From the NCBI GenBank assembly GCA_046565865.1, contig JBKHXU010000223.1, positions 1 through 8,915 on the forward strand: 8,915 bases of DNA, given 5' to 3'. A program made the position numbers and the translations under genes. Shown piece after piece: positions 6,704-8,915 of the stretch. The DNA comes from JBKHXU01 sp046565865 (GTDB lineage: Bacteria > Pseudomonadota > Gammaproteobacteria > Acidiferrobacterales > Sulfurifustaceae). Numbering within the stretch: position 1 is the first letter of the stretch; each line of letters starts with the position of its first letter. The notes under the pieces were generated by a model. That model did no database searches. It saw only the letters and a list, made by a program, of their open reading frames with translations, and was not told the DNA's origin.

Positions 6704-6757
6704 CCCTCGCCCGCTCCCTCCCCCGCTTTTGCGGGCAGGGTTAGGGTAGGGGCGGGC
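6704..6757 (+). repeat. GC-rich palindromic repeat, copy 3, in the kdsD leader
   Basis: Core stem CCCGC (6722-6726) and GCGGG (6731-6735) around TTTT, with the family signature GGGTTAGGGT (6738-6747). The sense strand carries five G runs (6733-6735, 6738-6740, 6744-6746, 6749-6752, 6754-6756) with loops of 2, 3, 2 and 1 nt. The left arm has the matching C runs, so the minus strand also has a four-run G-quadruplex motif. The repeat ends 8 nt before the kdsD ATG, and its G-rich end (AGGGG, 6748-6752) is the only Shine-Dalgarno-like sequence near that start. Confidence 0.8.
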
Positions 6758-6765
6758 GTCGGCGC

Positions 6766-7740
6766 ATGAGCGAAACCGTTCCATTCGAGCAGCTCGGGCG
6801 CGAGACCATCGAGCTCGAAGCCCAGGCGCTGGCCGCGCTCGCGAAACGGATCGACGCCAACTTCGCGCGCGCGTGCGAGCTGATCCTGGCGACCACGGGG
6901 CGCGTGATCGTGGTCGGCATGGGCAAGTCTGGCCACGTCGGCGGCAAGATCGCCGCCACCCTCGCCTCTACCGGCACGCCGGCGTTCTTCGTCCATCCCG
7001 GCGAGGCGTCGCATGGCGACCTCGGCATGATCACACCGAGCGACACCGTGCTCGCCATCTCCAACTCCGGCGAGACGAATGAGATTTTGACCATACTACC
7101 CATCATCAAGCGCATGGGCGCAAAACTGATCGCGCTCACCGGGCGCGCCGATTCGAGCCTCGGGCGTCAGGCCGATGCCATCCTGGACGCCGGTGTCGAC
7201 AAGGAGGCGTGTCCGCTCAATTTAGCGCCGACCGCCAGCACCACCGCCGCGCTCGCAGTCGGCGACGCACTCGCGGTCGCGCTCTTAAAGCGCCGCGGCT
7301 TCACGCGCGAGGATTTCGCCCGCTCGCACCCGGCCGGCCTGCTCGGCCGCCGCCTGCTGCTCTATGTGGCGGACATCATGCACACCGGCAAGGAAATCCC
7401 GGTCGTACGCGACACCGCTACCCTGCGCGAGGCGCTGCTGGAAATGACGAGCAAGGGCCTTGGCATGAGCGGCGTGGTCGATGCCGATGGGCGCCTGCTC
7501 GGCATCCTCACCGATGGCGATCTGCGGCGCGTGCTCAACAAGGGCGTCGACGTCTACAGTGCCAAGATCACCGAGGTCATGACGCGCGATCCCAAGGTCA
7601 CGCGCCCGGACCGGCTCGCGGCCGAGACCGTCGAACTCATGCACAGCCTGAAGATCAACGGTCTGTTCGTCGTCGACGAGTCGCACCGCGTCGTCGGCGC
7701 GCTCAATATGCATGACCTGCTTCGCAGCGGAGTGGTATGA
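6766..7740 (+). CDS. kdsD: D-arabinose 5-phosphate isomerase
   Basis: Cytoplasmic enzyme that interconverts ribulose 5-phosphate and arabinose 5-phosphate, the first step of Kdo synthesis for LPS. The 324 residues (328 in E. coli KdsD) show an SIS sugar-isomerase domain (about 20-190) with GMGKSGHVG (51-59), HPGEASHGDLGM (77-88), SNSGETNE (99-106), KEACPLNLAPT (146-156) and RSHPAGLLGR (186-195). Two CBS domains follow, starting at DIMHTG (203-208) and EVMTRDP (270-276). The residues reported as catalytic in E. coli (K59, E111, E152, H193) align with K54, E106, E147 and H188. The ATG at 6766 lies 13 nt after AGGGG within a repeat, a long spacing. It opens the kdsD-kdsC-lptC operon and overlaps kdsC by 4 bp. 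The CBS pair suggests ligand control, though none is proven. Confidence 0.97.
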   Translation: MSETVPFEQLGRETIELEAQALAALAKRIDANFARACELILATTGRVIVVGMGKSGHVGGKIAATLASTGTPAFFVHPGEASHGDLGMITPSDTVLAISNSGETNEILTILPIIKRMGAKLIALTGRADSSLGRQADAILDAGVDKEACPLNLAPTASTTAALAVGDALAVALLKRRGFTREDFARSHPAGLLGRRLLLYVADIMHTGKEIPVVRDTATLREALLEMTSKGLGMSGVVDADGRLLGILTDGDLRRVLNKGVDVYSAKITEVMTRDPKVTRPDRLAAETVELMHSLKINGLFVVDESHRVVGALNMHDLLRSGVV

Positions 7741-8327
7741 CCAATTTTATCGTCCCCGATTTCCCCATCCCCAATGCCGTGCTCGAACGCGCGCGGCGCG
7801 TGCGCGTGGTGCTGTTCGACGTCGACGGCGTACTCACCGACGGCCGCCTGATCCTCGGCGACGACGGCCAGGAGTACAAGGCATTTCACTCGCGCGACGG
7901 CCACGGGCTCAAGATGCTGCAACGCAGCGGCATCGCCGTCGGCATCATCACCGGACGCACGTCGAAAGTCGTCGAACACCGGGTGCGCGATCTCGGCATC
8001 CAGCACGTGTACCAGGGCTGTTACGAAAAGTGGCCGGTGTGCCAGGGCCTGCTGGAAAAACTCAAGCTCGCGCCGAGCCAGGCGGCGTACGTCGGTGATG
8101 ACGTCGTCGATCTGCCGATCATGCTGCAAGTCGGCTTAAGCATCGGCCCGCAAAATTCACACGGGTTGGTGAAACAACACGCGCACTGGATCACGCCGAC
8201 CGTGGGCGGCCTCGGCGCCGCACGCGAGGTATGCGAACTGATGATGCACGCGCACGGCACCTACACCGCGGCGATGCAGGAATACCTCTACGCCGGTACC
8301 GAGGAACGCGTGCGCGCCGGCACATGA
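7737..8327 (+). CDS. kdsC: 3-deoxy-D-manno-octulosonate 8-phosphate phosphatase
   Basis: A HAD-superfamily phosphatase that removes the phosphate from Kdo-8-phosphate, releasing Kdo for activation by KdsB. The 196 residues are close to the family length (about 180-190) and form a capless type C0 HAD fold. Motif I is FDVDGVLTDG (27-36, nucleophile D28 and acid/base D30), motif II ITGRTS (71-76, T72), motif III K98, and motif IV YVGDDVVDLP (118-127, D121 and D125 for Mg2+). The C-terminal GGLGAAREVCEL (157-168) is a KdsC signature whose arginine contacts substrate in the tetramer. The segment after VGLS, IGPQNSH, differs from the usual ADAHP-type sequence. GGAG (7729-7732) within kdsD precedes the ATG by 4 nt, and the ATGA overlap implies coupled translation. 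It overlaps lptC by 4 bp. Confidence 0.96.
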   Translation: MTNFIVPDFPIPNAVLERARRVRVVLFDVDGVLTDGRLILGDDGQEYKAFHSRDGHGLKMLQRSGIAVGIITGRTSKVVEHRVRDLGIQHVYQGCYEKWPVCQGLLEKLKLAPSQAAYVGDDVVDLPIMLQVGLSIGPQNSHGLVKQHAHWITPTVGGLGAAREVCELMMHAHGTYTAAMQEYLYAGTEERVRAGT

Positions 8328-8755
8328 CCGCCGACGCGCGCAAGCTTGCGATCATCGCGGTGCTGGCGCTGCTTGCCGGCGCTTCATGGTGGTGGCTGCG
8401 CGGTCAGGCGCCGACGGCGCCGGCGATATCGGGTCTGCGGCACGAACCGGACTACACCGTCGAAAACTTTACCGCCACAGTCATGAACGAACAGGGTCAG
8501 AAAAAATACCGACTCAGCGCCGCGCGCCTGGTGCACTACCCGGACGACGACACGAGTCACTTGACCCAACCGTACCTGATTCAATATCCGCTCCAGGGCG
8601 CGCCGACACATACGAAGGCGGATAGCGCGGTGGTGCCGGCGGGGGCGCGGGAGATTGTCATGCGCGGCAACGTGCGCGTGACGCGCGGGACTGACGCACG
8701 CGGTGCGGGGGGTGCGGTTCGCGCGGAGCAGATGCGCATTGAGCTTGATCTATGA
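8324..8755 (+). CDS. lptC: LPS export protein LptC, apparently C-terminally shortened
   Basis: Bitopic inner-membrane protein of the LptBFGC complex that receives LPS and passes it to periplasmic LptA. The 143 residues show one N-terminal anchor (about 7-26, KLAIIAVLALLAGASWWWL) and then a periplasmic beta-jellyroll. YTVENFTATVMNEQGQKKYRL (44-64) and TQPYLIQYP (81-89) match the LptC pattern, followed by ADSAVVPAGAREIVMRGNV. E. coli LptC has 191 residues. This one stops at RIELDL, aligning near E. coli residue 138, so about the last 50 residues are absent, including the C-terminal edge reported to contact LptA. The ATG at 8324 overlaps the kdsC stop (ATGA); a longer upstream frame exists but lies within kdsC. 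No continuation of the family appears in any frame after the stop. It could be a natural short form or the product of truncation by the adjoining repeat region. Confidence 0.85.
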   Translation: MTADARKLAIIAVLALLAGASWWWLRGQAPTAPAISGLRHEPDYTVENFTATVMNEQGQKKYRLSAARLVHYPDDDTSHLTQPYLIQYPLQGAPTHTKADSAVVPAGAREIVMRGNVRVTRGTDARGAGGAVRAEQMRIELDL

Positions 8756-8767
8756 GCATCTTGGGGA

Positions 8768-8781
8768 GCGCCTATCGGCGC
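8768..8781. repeat. Small hairpin after lptC
   Basis: Perfect 5-bp inverted repeat GCGCC (8768-8772) and GGCGC (8777-8781) with a TATC loop, 13 nt after the lptC stop. No T-tract follows, so it is not a convincing terminator. Confidence 0.4.
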
Positions 8782-8807
8782 GTGGTCGAATTTAACAAAT
8801 GTATTAA

Positions 8808-8915
8808 GCGGGCGCTCCGCCCCTGCACCCCGGGTCCCTTTCTTTGCTCGTGCAAAGAAAGGGACGAAAGAAAGCACGCCCCCCGCGATGGCGCGAAGGC
8901 CCCCGCGCGCTCACT
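8808..8915. repeat. Dispersed repeat element, left portion, continuing past the window
   Basis: It begins with a hairpin GGGCG (8810-8814) and CGCCC (8818-8822). Then comes a perfect 14-bp inverted repeat with arms GTCCCTTTCTTTGC (8834-8847) and GCAAAGAAAGGGAC (8852-8865) around TCGT, followed by a further GAAAGAAAGC. The order of a GGGCGC hairpin, a CACCCCGG stretch, a CTTTCTTTGC palindrome, then a repeated AAAGAAAG and GC-rich sequence matches a dispersed intergenic repeat I recall from proteobacterial genomes. It lies 53 nt after the short lptC, where lptA would be expected. The right end is outside the window. I see no gene in 8756-8915. Confidence 0.7.

Noticed and set aside
6738..6747. 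Telomere-like GGGTTAGGGT units
   Set aside because: Only two to three units per copy within a palindromic intergenic repeat; there is no tandem array and nothing suggests a chromosome end.
8834..8865. Perfect 14-bp hairpin as an intrinsic terminator for the kds-lpt operon
   Set aside because: The stem is not GC-rich at its base-to-loop core, no T-tract follows on either strand (GAAAGAAAGC instead), and it fits a dispersed repeat better.
8752..8915. ATG overlapping the lptC stop (ATGA), open to the window edge, as a candidate lptA
   Set aside because: The 54 codons show no signal peptide and no LptA/OstA pattern, and most of the frame lies in palindromic repeat sequence.
1..8915. CRISPR array, defence system, phage or transposase gene
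   Set aside because: No regularly spaced direct repeats and no protein with relevant motifs; all sizeable real frames are accounted for by housekeeping genes.

Overview
The window is GC-rich, densely packed bacterial chromosome from a Gram-negative, most likely a gammaproteobacterium. The evidence is the LPS/Kdo and lipid-transport genes (kdsD-kdsC-lptC, mlaF), a 650-residue acetyl-CoA synthetase, and short intergenic gaps filled with GC-rich palindromic repeats. I cannot place it to genus. I found no tRNA, rRNA, CRISPR array, transposase, phage or defence gene, and no new multi-gene system; most genes are core functions.

Layout: (1) 1-100, minus strand: the N-terminus of an ABC ATPase that fits MlaF, with an extended -10 promoter just upstream. 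(2) 257-2209, minus: acs, preceded by a strong ribosome binding site. (3) 2303-2989, minus: a divergent DUF72-like protein. (4) 2990-3169: a divergent intergenic region holding a MITE-like palindrome. (5) 3170-4256, plus: an atypical extended SDR protein overlapping a 61-residue zinc-ribbon-like protein. (6) 4257-4605: a dispersed repeat and the deletion remnant of a SAM-dependent methyltransferase. (7) 4602-6581, minus: a KefB/YbaL-type CPA2 cation:proton antiporter with RCK domains. (8) 6582-6765: a divergent promoter region and another repeat copy. (9) 6766-8755, plus: kdsD-kdsC-lptC, each overlapping the next by 4 bp (ATGA). (10) 8756-8915: repeat-rich sequence directly behind a short lptC, where lptA would be expected.

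How the genes work together: KdsD makes arabinose 5-phosphate from ribulose 5-phosphate. KdsC dephosphorylates Kdo-8-phosphate later in the same pathway. LptC belongs to the bridge that carries finished LPS across the periplasm. MlaF powers the retrograde phospholipid transport that keeps the outer membrane asymmetric. In several gammaproteobacteria mlaF and kdsD lie close together and divergent; here acs, DUF72, SDR, zinc-ribbon, antiporter and debris occupy about 6.6 kb between them.

Most worth a second look: three copies of a palindromic repeat whose C-rich and G-rich arms form G-quadruplex motifs, one of them in the kdsD 5' leader next to the start codon; a methyltransferase pseudogene in which three separate pieces of the parent protein remain in order; an lptC that stops about 50 residues early just before a dispersed repeat; and an SDR protein lacking both the usual Rossmann glycines and the catalytic lysine.
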